Below are positions 16,852 to 25,717 of a DNA stretch of 64,000 nt, piece by piece. The stretch covers positions 124,001 through 188,000 of the forward strand of contig RIBL01000003.1 in the NCBI GenBank assembly GCA_003762875.1, read 5' to 3'. The stretch comes from Muribaculaceae bacterium Isolate-110 (HZI) (GTDB lineage Bacteria > Bacteroidota > Bacteroidia > Bacteroidales > Muribaculaceae). How positions within the stretch are numbered: position 1 is the first letter of the stretch; the number at the start of each line of letters is the position of its first letter. Below the pieces are notes generated by a model, which saw only the letters and a list, made by a program, of their open reading frames with translations, was not told the DNA's origin and did no database searches. A program made the position numbers and the translations under genes.

Positions 16852-17957
16852 GACTGCCCTGTGCGATAAGCCGATGTCTGCATCAATTGCATAAAAGCAT
16901 CGTGTCTGGAATGTGCGCCGATGCGTAACTCTCCGGCCGTATGTACGGTCACAACACTCCCGCTACGCGATACGATCCTCCAGTCATTTAACGGTATCGC
17001 ATTGATTATATAAGGATGATGACTTGTCATGATTATCTGGACGCTGACATCAGGATCCTTTGCCATATCGGCAAGACGGTCTATACAATTAATACCTAAT
17101 CCGTTTTCAAATTCATCTATAAGTATCACGTCTCCGTCGTCAGCAAGAGCAAGCGCGACAATCTGAGAGAGTGTGCGACACATTCCGGCCGATATGTCAG
17201 GCATATAAATCCATGCTTCGACGTTCCGCTCTTTGATTTTAAGCAGAGGGAGGACCTTATCTTTATAAAACGCTGTAATTTCAAAATCAATATCTTCGAC
17301 AAGCGGAAAAATATCTATAAAAATCTCCTTGATGAACTCAAAAAACTCCGGATCATTTTTTTGCACAAGGAAAAGTTTATCTATCGGAGTAAACATCCCG
17401 TGCTCTTTAATGTCCTTTCGGGCGAGAGGAGCATTAATATCATCCTGATGTGGAATCATACTCGGGAAACCGGCTGATTCAAGATGCAACCAGCTTATTT
17501 TTTTAAACGCTCTATTTATCGGAGCTACATCATCCTGCTCTTTCAGCAGCTCCACCGCACTTTGTGTCTGATCCAGTTTTACTGTCGGCACTCCGTGATA
17601 ATTCAATTGTCCGAAATCTCTCACAAATATTTCCTCTCCAGCCTTATTTACAAGAGTTTCTCTCTCTATTGCAAGATTGACTTCTCCTCCAAAAATTGGG
17701 TCCTCGTTCTTATATGGATCATACTCAAAGCGACCCGACCACATATAACTTTCTCCGTCTTCATCAAACTCCACACTCCATTCCAGGCCATTGTAGGAAC
17801 ATCCGGCAGCAATACGGCCCAACGTCCCTATAGCCTTTAGTATCTGGGTTTTGCCGACACCTGATGCTCCGACCAGAAGTGTTAGAGAGCCAAATTTGAC
17901 ATCTTCAAGACACCAGCCGGTCTTATGATTTTTGAAATAAAGTTTTTTAAGCCTCAT
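16848..17957 (-). CDS. AAA/ABC-type ATPase of a putative two-gene defence system
   Basis: The protein has 369 residues. Walker A is GASGVGKT (30-37), a signature-like stretch is SAGMCRTLSQ (256-265), Walker B is VILIDEFENGLG (277-288), and the switch His lies in TSHHPYIIN (311-319). This is the single-domain OLD/RloA-like AAA_21 arrangement, with about 220 residues inserted between Walker A and the signature. It ends in a 4-bp overlap with the TOPRIM gene, so the two are translationally coupled. A degenerate TGTCTTTG lies 5 nt before the start. Upstream DNA (17958-18096) is extremely AT-rich. A phage-defence ATPase is the best reading; a general OLD-like ATPase is the alternative. Confidence 0.75.
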   Translation of the reverse strand: MRLKKLYFKNHKTGWCLEDVKFGSLTLLVGASGVGKTQILKAIGTLGRIAAGCSYNGLEWSVEFDEDGESYMWSGRFEYDPYKNEDPIFGGEVNLAIERETLVNKAGEEIFVRDFGQLNYHGVPTVKLDQTQSAVELLKEQDDVAPINRAFKKISWLHLESAGFPSMIPHQDDINAPLARKDIKEHGMFTPIDKLFLVQKNDPEFFEFIKEIFIDIFPLVEDIDFEITAFYKDKVLPLLKIKERNVEAWIYMPDISAGMCRTLSQIVALALADDGDVILIDEFENGLGINCIDRLADMAKDPDVSVQIIMTSHHPYIINAIPLNDWRIVSRSGSVVTVHTAGELRIGAHSRHDAFMQLMQTSAYRTGQS

Positions 17958-17977
17958 ATTGACAAAGACAGATATAA

Positions 17978-18030
17978 GTAGGATTGTATATTATTTAAAT
18001 TTTTGACAAAAATACAATAAATAATCCTAC
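17978..18030. repeat. Inverted repeat at the edge of the ATPase/TOPRIM module
   Basis: GTAGGATT (17978-17985) and AATCCTAC (18023-18030) form an 8-bp inverted repeat within very AT-rich DNA just outside the ATPase start. It may be a junction scar or a regulatory site; nothing decides between these. Confidence 0.35.
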
Positions 18031-18096
18031 AATACAACAATCTAACTGACTGAATTTAAAAAAATAAAATATTCTTAACGGCCCCAAAGATGTTTA

Positions 18097-18948
18097 TTAA
18101 TAATCGCTAAACAGGCGGGGCTTGATGCCAAGGCCGATGCGAATGGTGGAGTGAAACTCCTTGTAGGCGAGAAGGCCCTCGCCATAGCCGTTATAATACT
18201 GGAGGAAGAGATACTGGTTGTCGCGCTTGAAGATGCGATAGTTGAGCTCGATGATGGTGTTGTAATTGAGCCGCCAGCCCTTGCGCTTGACCAGCGTCAC
18301 GGCCGCGCCAAACCGCTCGTTGCGCGTGGTAAACGAGGTGCCTATCTGATAGATGCCGCAATAGTCGAGTATGTCCTTGTTCTCCATGCCGTCGATGATA
18401 GGTATCCAGAATTTGCCGTGCACCGTAATCTGCGGGTCGATCATGATGCTTCCGCCCAGCGAGACACGGTTCCACGAGCGCGAGGCGGTGCCGTCGCGGC
18501 CGTTTGACTCATGCTCGAGTATGAGATTGACCTTGCCGACAAAACGGTTGCGCACAAAGAGCGGTTTGGTCAGACCGATGCCCGGATTGAAATTCAGGTC
18601 GGTCATGGGCATGGAGTTCTCGAGCACGTTCCAGAAACACTTCTGGGAATAGAACAGAAACAGATAGGTGCCCAGCGGGAGTGTACTCTTGGTGAGACGC
18701 TGCGCGATGGAAATCTGAAACTTTATATTAGTGTTGGTCTTGGATATATGCTGGCCGACGGGACATCCGAAGATAAAATAATTGTCTTTGTAAAGACCGA
18801 AATAAGGCCCCGAGTCAAAGGCCCGGCGTATGCTGTCGGAATTGACAGGGGCTTCAGACTCGGTGTTGACTATCTGAGCCACAGCGCGCGGGGCCGACAG
18901 CACGGTCAACGATATCGTGAGCAGAAGCAGACGGGTGATGAGATTCAT
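18097..18948 (-). CDS. pldA: Outer membrane phospholipase A1
   Basis: The protein has 283 residues from ATG 18948, which gives the signal peptide MNLITRLLLLTISLTVLSAP. The active-site block HESNGRDGTASRSWNR is that of OMPLA: H146, S148 and N160, with the same 14-residue His-to-Asn spacing as E. coli H142, S144 and N156. The rest alternates beta strands for a 12-strand barrel and ends in an aromatic-rich strand. It hydrolyses phospholipids that reach the outer leaflet. It is divergent from the lipoprotein gene at 19059, with separate promoters in the gap. Confidence 0.9.
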   Translation of the reverse strand: MNLITRLLLLTISLTVLSAPRAVAQIVNTESEAPVNSDSIRRAFDSGPYFGLYKDNYFIFGCPVGQHISKTNTNIKFQISIAQRLTKSTLPLGTYLFLFYSQKCFWNVLENSMPMTDLNFNPGIGLTKPLFVRNRFVGKVNLILEHESNGRDGTASRSWNRVSLGGSIMIDPQITVHGKFWIPIIDGMENKDILDYCGIYQIGTSFTTRNERFGAAVTLVKRKGWRLNYNTIIELNYRIFKRDNQYLFLQYYNGYGEGLLAYKEFHSTIRIGLGIKPRLFSDY

Positions 18949-18968
18949 TGTTGTGAGTGATTGTGATG

Positions 18969-18976
18969 CAAAATTA
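18969..18976 (-). promoter_or_regulatory. -7 element of pldA promoter
   Basis: A perfect TAATTTTG on the minus strand, 20 nt before the pldA ATG. No clear -33 is seen. Confidence 0.6.
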
Positions 18977-18995
18977 CGCAAAACCGCTAAATAAG

Positions 18996-19027
18996 TTGGC
19001 AGTAAGTGAAAAAATTGTCTACTTTTG
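18996..19027 (+). promoter_or_regulatory. Promoter of the DUF4369-like lipoprotein gene
   Basis: TTG (18996-18998), 21 bp, then TACTTTTG (19020-19027). The ATG is at 19059, giving a leader of roughly 25 nt. Confidence 0.65.
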
Positions 19028-19058
19028 CCAATAGTTTCAGATAATCCGCACAACCGCG

Positions 19059-20147
19059 ATGAGAAAAATTTTCACCATACTGTCATTTATCGTGCTGCTG
19101 GCCGTCACGGCCTGTGGCGGCGAGGAGGGCTTTGTAATCAAATGCGAAATCGAGGGGCTCGACACACGAGGCCTCGAGATGGTATATATGACCCGCGGCG
19201 GAGTGTCGCGCGCCTCGTTTCACCCGGTCGACGGGAAGGTGGAACTTAAAGGCACATCGTCCCAGCCGACACTGGTGGAAGTGTTCGCGCTTGACGGCTC
19301 GCGTCTGTGGAGCTGCGTGGCCTCGGACGGCGACCGGCTGAAGGTCAGGATGAAGCTCGGCGACCCTTCATCGCTTAAAGTCACGGGCCAGGACGCCTCG
19401 CGCGACTATGCCGCCTTTGTGGCCCAACACGACTCGATACTCGCCCACGGCTCGGACAGCGAGGTAAACCGCCTCATCACCGAGGCCGTCCGCTCCAACC
19501 CCTCGAGCATGGCGTCGACCCTGCTCATGGTCACACAGTTTCGCGCGGCGGGCCACGAACTGCTGGCCGACTCGCTGCTCAACGAGATAGCTCCCGAGGC
19601 GCGCCCCGCCCTACTCGCATCGGCCTATGCCTCGACCGTTGGCGAACAGGTGACCACCTCGGCCCGTGGCGATGTCAAATCGTTTACGCTCCGCACCGGG
19701 CTCGATTCGCTCGGCCACGACACCATAGTGAGATATGTACCGAGCATGCAGAGCTACTCGCTGCTGATGTTCAGCGACGCCGCCCGTCCCGACAGCATCA
19801 CTGCCCGTCTGCGCTCGCTGCGGCGCGCCCTGTCACAGCGCAGACTCAAGATTATCGAAATCTCGGTGGCTCCCGACTCGGCCATGTGGCATGCCTACTC
19901 CAAAGGCGACAGCATCAACTGGTATCAGGCCTGGGCCCCCGGCTCGACCTCAGGCCGTGAGATACGCCGTCTGGCCATACCACGCACCCCCTTCTACATC
20001 GTGGCCGACAGCTCCGGAGCGCAGCTCTACCGAGGCACATCGGCCTATGAGGCCGACAGGCTGATACGCTCGCGTATGCCTCAAAAAGCCCCCGCCGACA
20101 CCATCAAGGCCACTACCGACTCAATAACTCCCGAAACCACCCGATGA
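19059..20147 (+). CDS. Lipoprotein with DUF4369-like and thioredoxin-like regions
   Basis: The protein has 362 residues. LLAVTACGG gives a lipobox with Cys19. Residues about 24-110 (FVIKCEIEGLDTRGLEMVYM ... VELKG) fit DUF4369, often fused to thioredoxin-like domains in Bacteroidetes. The C-terminal half (about 205-335) has a thioredoxin-fold pattern (LLMFSDAARPDSITARLRSLRRAL; IPRTPFYIVADSSG) but lacks a CxxC, so redox activity is unlikely. The end is rich in Thr, Asp and Pro. It is probably a periplasm-facing lipoprotein of unknown role. Confidence 0.7.
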   Translation: MRKIFTILSFIVLLAVTACGGEEGFVIKCEIEGLDTRGLEMVYMTRGGVSRASFHPVDGKVELKGTSSQPTLVEVFALDGSRLWSCVASDGDRLKVRMKLGDPSSLKVTGQDASRDYAAFVAQHDSILAHGSDSEVNRLITEAVRSNPSSMASTLLMVTQFRAAGHELLADSLLNEIAPEARPALLASAYASTVGEQVTTSARGDVKSFTLRTGLDSLGHDTIVRYVPSMQSYSLLMFSDAARPDSITARLRSLRRALSQRRLKIIEISVAPDSAMWHAYSKGDSINWYQAWAPGSTSGREIRRLAIPRTPFYIVADSSGAQLYRGTSAYEADRLIRSRMPQKAPADTIKATTDSITPETTR

Positions 20148-20429
20148 CCCTTCTGCCGAAAAGATTACGGCTTGCGGTTTTACCGTATCCCGACTATCGT
20201 AGCTCTCGATAACGGCTCACTTGTGAACGTGGCCGACGAGCACATCAGCTGCATCAGAGAAATGAGGCGCATGTGCACACTATTGAGCTCGACCGACAAG
20301 GGTGTTGCCTGGAGCTGCCCGCAACAGGTGGTCACACGACTCGACCCGGATGTCAACGACGGCTACCGCATATGTCACACAAGGATTCCCGCCTCGGAGA
20401 TAGCAGGCCTTCGCAAAGCCGCACACTGA
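20148..20429 (+). pseudogene. Remnant of a BNR-repeat sialidase N-terminus
   Basis: An open stretch after the TGA at 20145-20147 reads YGLRFYRIPTIVALDNGSLV and later LLSSTDKGVAWSCPQQVVTR. This matches the start of exo-alpha-sialidases: the RIP motif, the strand T-I-V-x-x-x-x-G-x-L and an Asp-box-like S-T-D-K-G-x-x-W-S. The segment after VADE, where the arginine-rich active-site loop should follow, is scrambled. The frame stops after about 90 codons without barrel repeats, and there is no proper ATG (only a TTG at 20172). It therefore looks like a decayed GH33-type gene. Confidence 0.6.
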
Positions 20430-20474
20430 CGCCACACGATATACTAAACAAGGCTTTTTCACGTTGTTAAGATT

Positions 20475-21869
20475 ATGATGAAAAAGCTCTATGCGGCCAT
20501 TGCGGCCATCGTTATACTCCTCTCGTCCCAAAGCTGTATAGAGGACGGATATGCCACCTCGGCATTGTCGCAGCCGGTGTTTTCGGTCGACACCCTCGAC
20601 ATGGGCACCTACTTCACCGGGCAGCCCACACCGACGGCACGGTTTGTGGTGCACAACCGCCATAACAAGATACTCAGCATCTCAAGCATCTCGCTCCGCG
20701 AAGGGAGCGAGGGCTCATTCCGCGTGAATGTCGACGGCTTTGCGGGATCACAGTTTTCCGACGTCGAGATACGCCCCAACGACTCCATCTATGTGTTTGT
20801 CGAGGCCACACTCCCCGTCAACTCATCGCCACAGCCCTCGGACGTGCGCGGCCATCTCGATTTTCTCACCAACGGTGTCAGCTCGACAGTCGTGCTCAGC
20901 GCGCGGGGCCAGAACGTAATCAGGCGCGAGGCGGTCGAAATAACGGCCGACGAGACTTGGGACGCCACCTACCCTTACCAGATATTCGACTCGCTTGTCG
21001 TGGCTCCGGGAGCCACACTGCGCCTCGACCCGGGCGTGCGGCTGCACTTTCATGACGGAGCCTATATGGCCGTATACGGGTCGCTCATCTGTGACGGCAC
21101 CCCTCAACACAACGTGGAGCTGAGCGGCGACCGCACCGACAACGTGGTGGGCGACATATCGTTTGACCTCATGGCCTCGCAATGGAATGGTCTACGCTTC
21201 TCGCCCGAGAGCCGCGGCAACATGCTGTCACACACCATAGTCCGCAACACTGTCAGCGGCGTCTCGCTCGACTCCCTGTCGGCCGTGACTATGGTCAACT
21301 GCCGCCTGCGCAACTCGGCCGGCTACGCACTCTCCACCCGTCACGCCGAGGTCAGGCTATATGGATGCGAAGTGGCCGAGGCATCTTATGGCGCGATGCT
21401 GATGCACGGTGGCGACGTGCTGGCTAACCACTGCACCTTTGCCAATTATTACCTCTTCACCACGCCGCGCGGAGCCATCGTGCAGTTTGACCACTATGAC
21501 CGCGATTCGGACGACGGCTCGGGCCTCGCCTATCTACGGGCCTCGATTACCAACAGCATAGTCTACGGCCTCGGCACCGACCTCTCGGTGGGCGACTTCA
21601 CAGGCACGGACGTTACATTACGCTCATGCGTGCTCAAGAGCAAGGGCTCCGACGACGCCAACTTCATCAACTGCCTGTGGGACACCGACCCGCTCTATGC
21701 CACCGTGCGTAACGAATATCATTTCGACTACCGCCTGAAACACGACTCCCCTGCCCTGACCTACGCCGACTCGTCGCTCACCTCACCCGAGAGTGTCCTC
21801 GACCCCTACGGCACTCCGCGCCTCCCCGCCCCGCGTCCCGGAGCCTATCAGACACCCGCAGATGAATAG
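20475..21869 (+). CDS. Lipoprotein with Ig-like domain and right-handed beta-helix
   Basis: The protein has 464 residues; two adjacent ATG codons (20475, 20478) are possible starts. The signal peptide ends in LLSSQSC, a lipobox at about Cys21. Residues 30-145 form an Ig/ASH-like beta domain (VDTLDMGTYFTGQPTPTARFVVHNRHN). Residues about 160-420 show repeats of a parallel beta-helix (IVRNTVSGVSLDSLSAVTMVN; CRLRNSAGYALSTRHAEVRLYG). Such lipoproteins occur on the surface of Bacteroidales; a glycan- or matrix-related role is possible. No catalytic residues are recognised. Confidence 0.75.
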   Translation: MMKKLYAAIAAIVILLSSQSCIEDGYATSALSQPVFSVDTLDMGTYFTGQPTPTARFVVHNRHNKILSISSISLREGSEGSFRVNVDGFAGSQFSDVEIRPNDSIYVFVEATLPVNSSPQPSDVRGHLDFLTNGVSSTVVLSARGQNVIRREAVEITADETWDATYPYQIFDSLVVAPGATLRLDPGVRLHFHDGAYMAVYGSLICDGTPQHNVELSGDRTDNVVGDISFDLMASQWNGLRFSPESRGNMLSHTIVRNTVSGVSLDSLSAVTMVNCRLRNSAGYALSTRHAEVRLYGCEVAEASYGAMLMHGGDVLANHCTFANYYLFTTPRGAIVQFDHYDRDSDDGSGLAYLRASITNSIVYGLGTDLSVGDFTGTDVTLRSCVLKSKGSDDANFINCLWDTDPLYATVRNEYHFDYRLKHDSPALTYADSSLTSPESVLDPYGTPRLPAPRPGAYQTPADE

Positions 21870-21913
21870 ATAATAAGAGGGTGTTTTAATTAGGAGATTA
21901 AAACGGAAATTTG

Positions 21914-21921
21914 TAATTTTG
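21914..21921 (+). promoter_or_regulatory. -7 element of purC promoter
   Basis: A perfect TAATTTTG, 29 nt before the purC ATG. The -33 is not clear. Confidence 0.55.
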
Positions 21922-21950
21922 CCCTAAAATCAATTATTACGGCATATATT

Positions 21951-22898
21951 ATGGCAACAACACTGGTTAATACCGAATTTAACTTCCCCGGCCAGACGGC
22001 GGTATATCATGGCAAAGTACGTGACGTCTATTCGATAGGCGACGACCTCCTGGTGATGGTCGCTACCGACCGCATCTCGGCCTTTGACGTAATCCTCCCC
22101 AAAGGCATCCCCTACAAGGGACAGGCTCTCAATCAGATAGCGGCATCCATGCTCGACGCTACCGCCGACCTTGTGCCCAACTGGAAAATAGCCGTGCCCG
22201 ACCCCATGGTCACCGTAGGCTACCGCTGCGAGGGTCTGAAGCTCGAGATGATTATCCGCGGCTATCTCGCCGGCAGCGCGTGGCGCGAATACAAGGCCGG
22301 CATGCGTGAACTCTGCGGAGTGAAACTCCCCGAGGGAATGGTTGAAAACCAGCGTTTCCCCGAGCCCATCATCACCCCCACCACCAAGGCCGATGCCGGT
22401 CACGACGAGAATATCTCGCGCGAGGAAGCCATAGCACAGGGCATCGTCACCGCCGAGCAGTTTGACACCATGGCCGCCTACACACGCGCCCTCTTCAAGA
22501 AGGGTTCGGAGATGGCCGCCGAGAAGGGCCTCATACTCGTCGACACCAAGTATGAGTTTGGTCTGCGCGACGGCAAGGTGATACTCATCGACGAAATCCA
22601 CACCCCCGACTCGTCACGCTACTTCTATGCCGAAGGCTATGAGGAGCGTCTGGCCAAAGGCGAGCCCCAGAAACAGCTCTCCAAGGAGTTTGTACGCGAA
22701 TGGCTCATGGCCAACGGATTTATGGGCAAGGAAGGCCAGCAGGTGCCTGAGATGACCGACGCTTTCTGCGAGGAGGTCTCGGAGCGTTACATCGAGCTCT
22801 ACGAGCACATCACAGGCAAGAAATTCGAGAAAGCTCCAGAGCAGCACCTCGAGGACCGCATTGCCAAAAACGTGCTCGACTGTCTCAATCAACTCTAA
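21951..22898 (+). CDS. purC: Phosphoribosylaminoimidazole-succinocarboxamide synthase
   Basis: The protein has 315 residues and belongs to the long SAICAR synthetase form. Motifs seen are [26 protein letters not shown] (ATP site), [42 protein letters not shown] and [13 protein letters not shown] (catalytic and Mg residues). It joins CAIR with aspartate in purine synthesis. The menG gene follows 6 bp later, so the two are co-transcribed, as in other Bacteroidales. Confidence 0.95.
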   Translation: MATTLVNTEFNFPGQTAVYHGKVRDVYSIGDDLLVMVATDRISAFDVILPKGIPYKGQALNQIAASMLDATADLVPNWKIAVPDPMVTVGYRCEGLKLEMIIRGYLAGSAWREYKAGMRELCGVKLPEGMVENQRFPEPIITPTTKADAGHDENISREEAIAQGIVTAEQFDTMAAYTRALFKKGSEMAAEKGLILVDTKYEFGLRDGKVILIDEIHTPDSSRYFYAEGYEERLAKGEPQKQLSKEFVREWLMANGFMGKEGQQVPEMTDAFCEEVSERYIELYEHITGKKFEKAPEQHLEDRIAKNVLDCLNQL

Positions 22899-22904
22899 CC
22901 CAAA

Positions 22905-23639
22905 TTGGACGTAGAACGCATCACCCCTTACGGCGACGGCTCGGGCGACAAGACCCGGCAAGTGCGCGAGATGTTTGACAGCATCGCCCCGGCTTATGAT
23001 TTCATGAACCGGGCCATGACCATGGGCATCGACCGACTGTGGCGACACAAAGCCGTGAGACTGCTGCGTGACTGTCAGCACGACGATATTCTCGACATAG
23101 CCACCGGCACGGGCGACCTGGCCATCAAGCTGGCCCGCGAGCTCGACCCCATAGCCGTCACCGGCGTTGACCTGTCGGAAGGCATGATAGAAATCGGACG
23201 TGCCAAAGTGGCTAAAGAAGGCTTGCAGGAAGTGGTGACGCTCGGCATCGGCGACTGTCTGCTGCTGCCGTTCACCGACGCCTCGTTTGACGCGGTGACA
23301 TGTGCCTACGGCGTGCGCAACTTTGCCGACCTCCTGGCCGGCTATCGCGAGATGCACCGTGTGCTCCGTCCCGGAGGACGGGCCGTCATACTCGAGCTCT
23401 CCACACCGACATCGCCTATGGTCAGACCGCTCTATAATTTCTACACCCGTCATGTCATCCCGACAGTCGGACGCCTGGTGTCGAAAGATGTGCGGGCCTA
23501 CAGCTATCTGCCCGAGTCGATTGCAGCCGTGCCGCAAGGCGACGCCATGACAGCCATAATGCTCGAGGCCGGATTTTCTCAGGCGCGCGCAATACCACTC
23601 ACCATGGGCGTATGCACAATCTATGAAGCAGTCTCTTAA
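22905..23639 (+). CDS. menG: Demethylmenaquinone methyltransferase (UbiE/MenG)
   Basis: The protein has 244 residues. The start is TTG 22905; the next ATG would delete the conserved region before EMFDSIAPAYDFMN. SAM-binding motifs are ILDIATGTGDLAIKLA and VTGVDLSEGMIEIGR. The UbiE signatures YDFMNRAMTMGIDRLWRHKAV and RVLRPGGRAVILELSTP are present. It methylates demethylmenaquinone, the last step of menaquinone synthesis. It follows purC by 6 bp. Confidence 0.93.
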   Translation: MDVERITPYGDGSGDKTRQVREMFDSIAPAYDFMNRAMTMGIDRLWRHKAVRLLRDCQHDDILDIATGTGDLAIKLARELDPIAVTGVDLSEGMIEIGRAKVAKEGLQEVVTLGIGDCLLLPFTDASFDAVTCAYGVRNFADLLAGYREMHRVLRPGGRAVILELSTPTSPMVRPLYNFYTRHVIPTVGRLVSKDVRAYSYLPESIAAVPQGDAMTAIMLEAGFSQARAIPLTMGVCTIYEAVS

Positions 23640-23702
23640 CCGCAAGGCTGGATAAAGACAATACACACCCTGAAATATACAACATTAAAAATCATAAATA
23701 AA

Positions 23703-24026
23703 ATGGATAAGCAACAGGAAATCAAGATAGAGCTCACTCCCGAGGTAGCCAAAGGCATCTACTCCAACCTCGCAGTAATCACCCACGGCCCCAACGAATT
23801 TTTCGTTGACTTCATCACCATGGCCCCCAACATGCCCGGAGCCAAGGTGCAGAGCCGCATCATCATGAGCCCCGAGAACGCCAAAAACCTCCTCGGCGCA
23901 CTCATGGACAACGTGAAAAAGTACGAGCAGACCTTCGGTCCCATCGTACCCAAGCGTCCCGTAAGCGGCCAGAACGGCAACAACGGCGAGATACCCAACC
24001 CCTTTATCATGGGTGGCAAAGCCTGA
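23703..24026 (+). CDS. DUF3467 family protein
   Basis: The protein has 107 residues. It matches the small DUF3467 family: IELTPEVAKGIYSNLAVITHGPNEFFVDF, then QSRIIMSPENAKNLLGALMDNVKKYEQ. These are short cytosolic proteins of unknown function, common and conserved in Bacteroidetes and often near nucleotide or ribosome genes. The C-terminus is Gly-, Asn- and Pro-rich and probably flexible. It is followed by a hairpin region before cysS. Confidence 0.85.
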   Translation: MDKQQEIKIELTPEVAKGIYSNLAVITHGPNEFFVDFITMAPNMPGAKVQSRIIMSPENAKNLLGALMDNVKKYEQTFGPIVPKRPVSGQNGNNGEIPNPFIMGGKA

Positions 24027-24050
24027 TAGAGTTTTAAAACAATAAACATT

Positions 24051-24109
24051 AAAATGGAAAATTGGGCTTCGCATCCACCGCGAGGTAAATTTTCCATTTT
24101 TCCAATTTT
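24051..24109 (+). terminator. Two mutually exclusive hairpins before cysS
   Basis: AAAATGGAAAATT (24051-24063) can pair with AATTTTCCATTTT (24088-24100), 13 bp. Alternatively AAAATTGG (24058-24065) can pair with CCAATTTT (24102-24109), 8 bp. The left arms overlap, so only one can form at a time. The structure ends 14 nt before the cysS GTG. It may be a leaky terminator of the DUF3467 gene or an attenuator-like switch; no T-box or leader peptide is seen. Confidence 0.5.
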
Positions 24110-24122
24110 AAATCCAACCCCC

Positions 24123-25598
24123 GTGAGTCTGACTATTTACAACACCCTCACCCGCACCAAGCAGGAGTTCAAGCCTCTCCACGAGGGACGCGTGGGCATG
24201 TATGTGTGCGGCCCGACAGTGTATGGCGACGGCCACCTGGGCCACGCCCGTCCGGCCATCACGTTCGACATACTGTTTCGCTACCTGCGCCACCTCGGCT
24301 ACAAGGTGCGCTATGTGCGCAACATCACCGACGTAGGCCACCTCGAGCACGATGCCGACGAGGGCGAAGACAAGATTGCCAAGAAAGCGCGCCTTGAGCA
24401 GCTCGAACCGATGGAAGTGGTACAGCACTACCTCACCCGCTATCACAAGGCTATGGAGGCTCTCAACGTGCTGCCCCCCTCGATCGAGCCGCATGCCTCT
24501 GGCCATATCATCGAGCAGATAGAATATGTCAAGAAGATACTCGAGAGCGGATATGCCTACATATCTGACGGCTCAGTCTACTTCGATGTGCCCAAATACA
24601 ACCGCGACCACCGTTACGGCAAGCTCTCGGGCCGAAATATCGACGAACTGCTCTCGACCACCCGCGCCCTTGACGGACAGGAGCAGAAACACAATCCCGC
24701 CGACTTCGCGCTGTGGAAAAAAGCATCACCCGAACACATCATGCACTGGCCCTCGCCCTGGAGCGAAGGCTTCCCAGGCTGGCACCTCGAGTGCTCGGCC
24801 ATGGGCGAGAAATATCTCGGCGAGAGCTTCGATATACACGGCGGCGGCATGGACCTCATGTTTCCCCATCATGAGTGCGAGATAGCCCAGTCAATGGCCC
24901 ACAACGGCCACGAGACCGTGCGCTACTGGATGCACAACAACATGATTACAATCAACGGCAAGAAGATGGGCAAGTCGCTGGGCAACTTCATCACGCTCGA
25001 CGAGTTTTTCAACGGCTCACACCCGCTGCTCACACAGCCCTACAGCCCGATGACCATACGCTTCTTCATACTCCAGGCCCACTATCGCGGCACGGTCGAC
25101 TTCTCCAACGAAGCCCTCCAGGCCTCTGAAAAGGCTCTCGGACGCATGCTCGAAGGCTATCGCCGTCTTCAGGAACTCACTCCGTCACCCGCCTCGACTG
25201 TCGATGTCAAGGGCATACGCGAGCGTTGCTACGAAGCTCTCGACGACGACCTCAACACCCCGATAGTCATAGCCCACCTCTTTGACGCGCTGCGCATCGT
25301 CAACTCCGTAAAGGACGGCAAGGCCACAGCCACTCAGGCCGACATCGACGAGCTAAAGGGTGTGTTTGACACCTTCCTCATCGACATTCTCGGCATTCGT
25401 CCCGAGATAGCCGGAGGTGCCGACAACGCCGAGGCCATGAAACCGTTTGAAAAAGCCATGGAACTCATCCTCGAGATGCGCGCCAAGGCCAAAAACGCCA
25501 AGGACTGGGCCACCAGCGACCTCATACGCGACCGTCTCGCCCAGGCTGGCTTCACAATCAAAGACACCAAGGACGGTGCCGAGTGGTCGGTACATTGA
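24123..25598 (+). CDS. cysS: Cysteinyl-tRNA synthetase
   Basis: The protein has 491 residues. GTG 24123 gives the usual start [15 protein letters not shown]; the longer frame from 24054 runs through the hairpins and is rejected. Class I motifs are [20 protein letters not shown] (HIGH-type GHLGHAR plus the first Zn ligand Cys in VCGPTVY), [23 protein letters not shown] (Zn ligands), HHECE and KKMGKSLGN (KMSKS). It charges tRNA-Cys. It ends before a very strong bidirectional terminator. Confidence 0.96.
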   Translation: MSLTIYNTLTRTKQEFKPLHEGRVGMYVCGPTVYGDGHLGHARPAITFDILFRYLRHLGYKVRYVRNITDVGHLEHDADEGEDKIAKKARLEQLEPMEVVQHYLTRYHKAMEALNVLPPSIEPHASGHIIEQIEYVKKILESGYAYISDGSVYFDVPKYNRDHRYGKLSGRNIDELLSTTRALDGQEQKHNPADFALWKKASPEHIMHWPSPWSEGFPGWHLECSAMGEKYLGESFDIHGGGMDLMFPHHECEIAQSMAHNGHETVRYWMHNNMITINGKKMGKSLGNFITLDEFFNGSHPLLTQPYSPMTIRFFILQAHYRGTVDFSNEALQASEKALGRMLEGYRRLQELTPSPASTVDVKGIRERCYEALDDDLNTPIVIAHLFDALRIVNSVKDGKATATQADIDELKGVFDTFLIDILGIRPEIAGGADNAEAMKPFEKAMELILEMRAKAKNAKDWATSDLIRDRLAQAGFTIKDTKDGAEWSVH

Positions 25599-25623
25599 CT
25601 GCTACATAATAAGAAACAAAAAT

Positions 25624-25676
25624 AAACACTGATGAGGTGCAAAGATGTCATACATTTTTGCACCTCATCAGTGTTT
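25624..25676 (+). terminator. Strong bidirectional terminator between cysS and alkaline phosphatase
   Basis: Two 20-nt arms (25624-25643 and 25657-25676) are perfect reverse complements around a 13-nt loop. The left arm starts AAACACTG and the right arm ends CAGTGTTT, followed by more T. It lies between convergent genes. Confidence 0.9.
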
Positions 25677-25717
25677 TTATTAAGTGCGGTGACGGGTCAC
25701 ATCCACGTCATAACATG

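Noticed and set aside
16848-17957. Naming the ATPase gene ariA (PARIS) or abiLi
   Set aside because: The motifs fit the broad ATPase class, but family-specific features cannot be confirmed by eye.
22614-23666. A 350-codon minus-strand open frame over purC and menG
   Set aside because: It spans two conserved genes in the opposite direction and has no recognisable motif.
24027-24122. T-box leader for cysS
   Set aside because: No T-box sequence or specifier loop is seen, and the 96-bp gap is too short.
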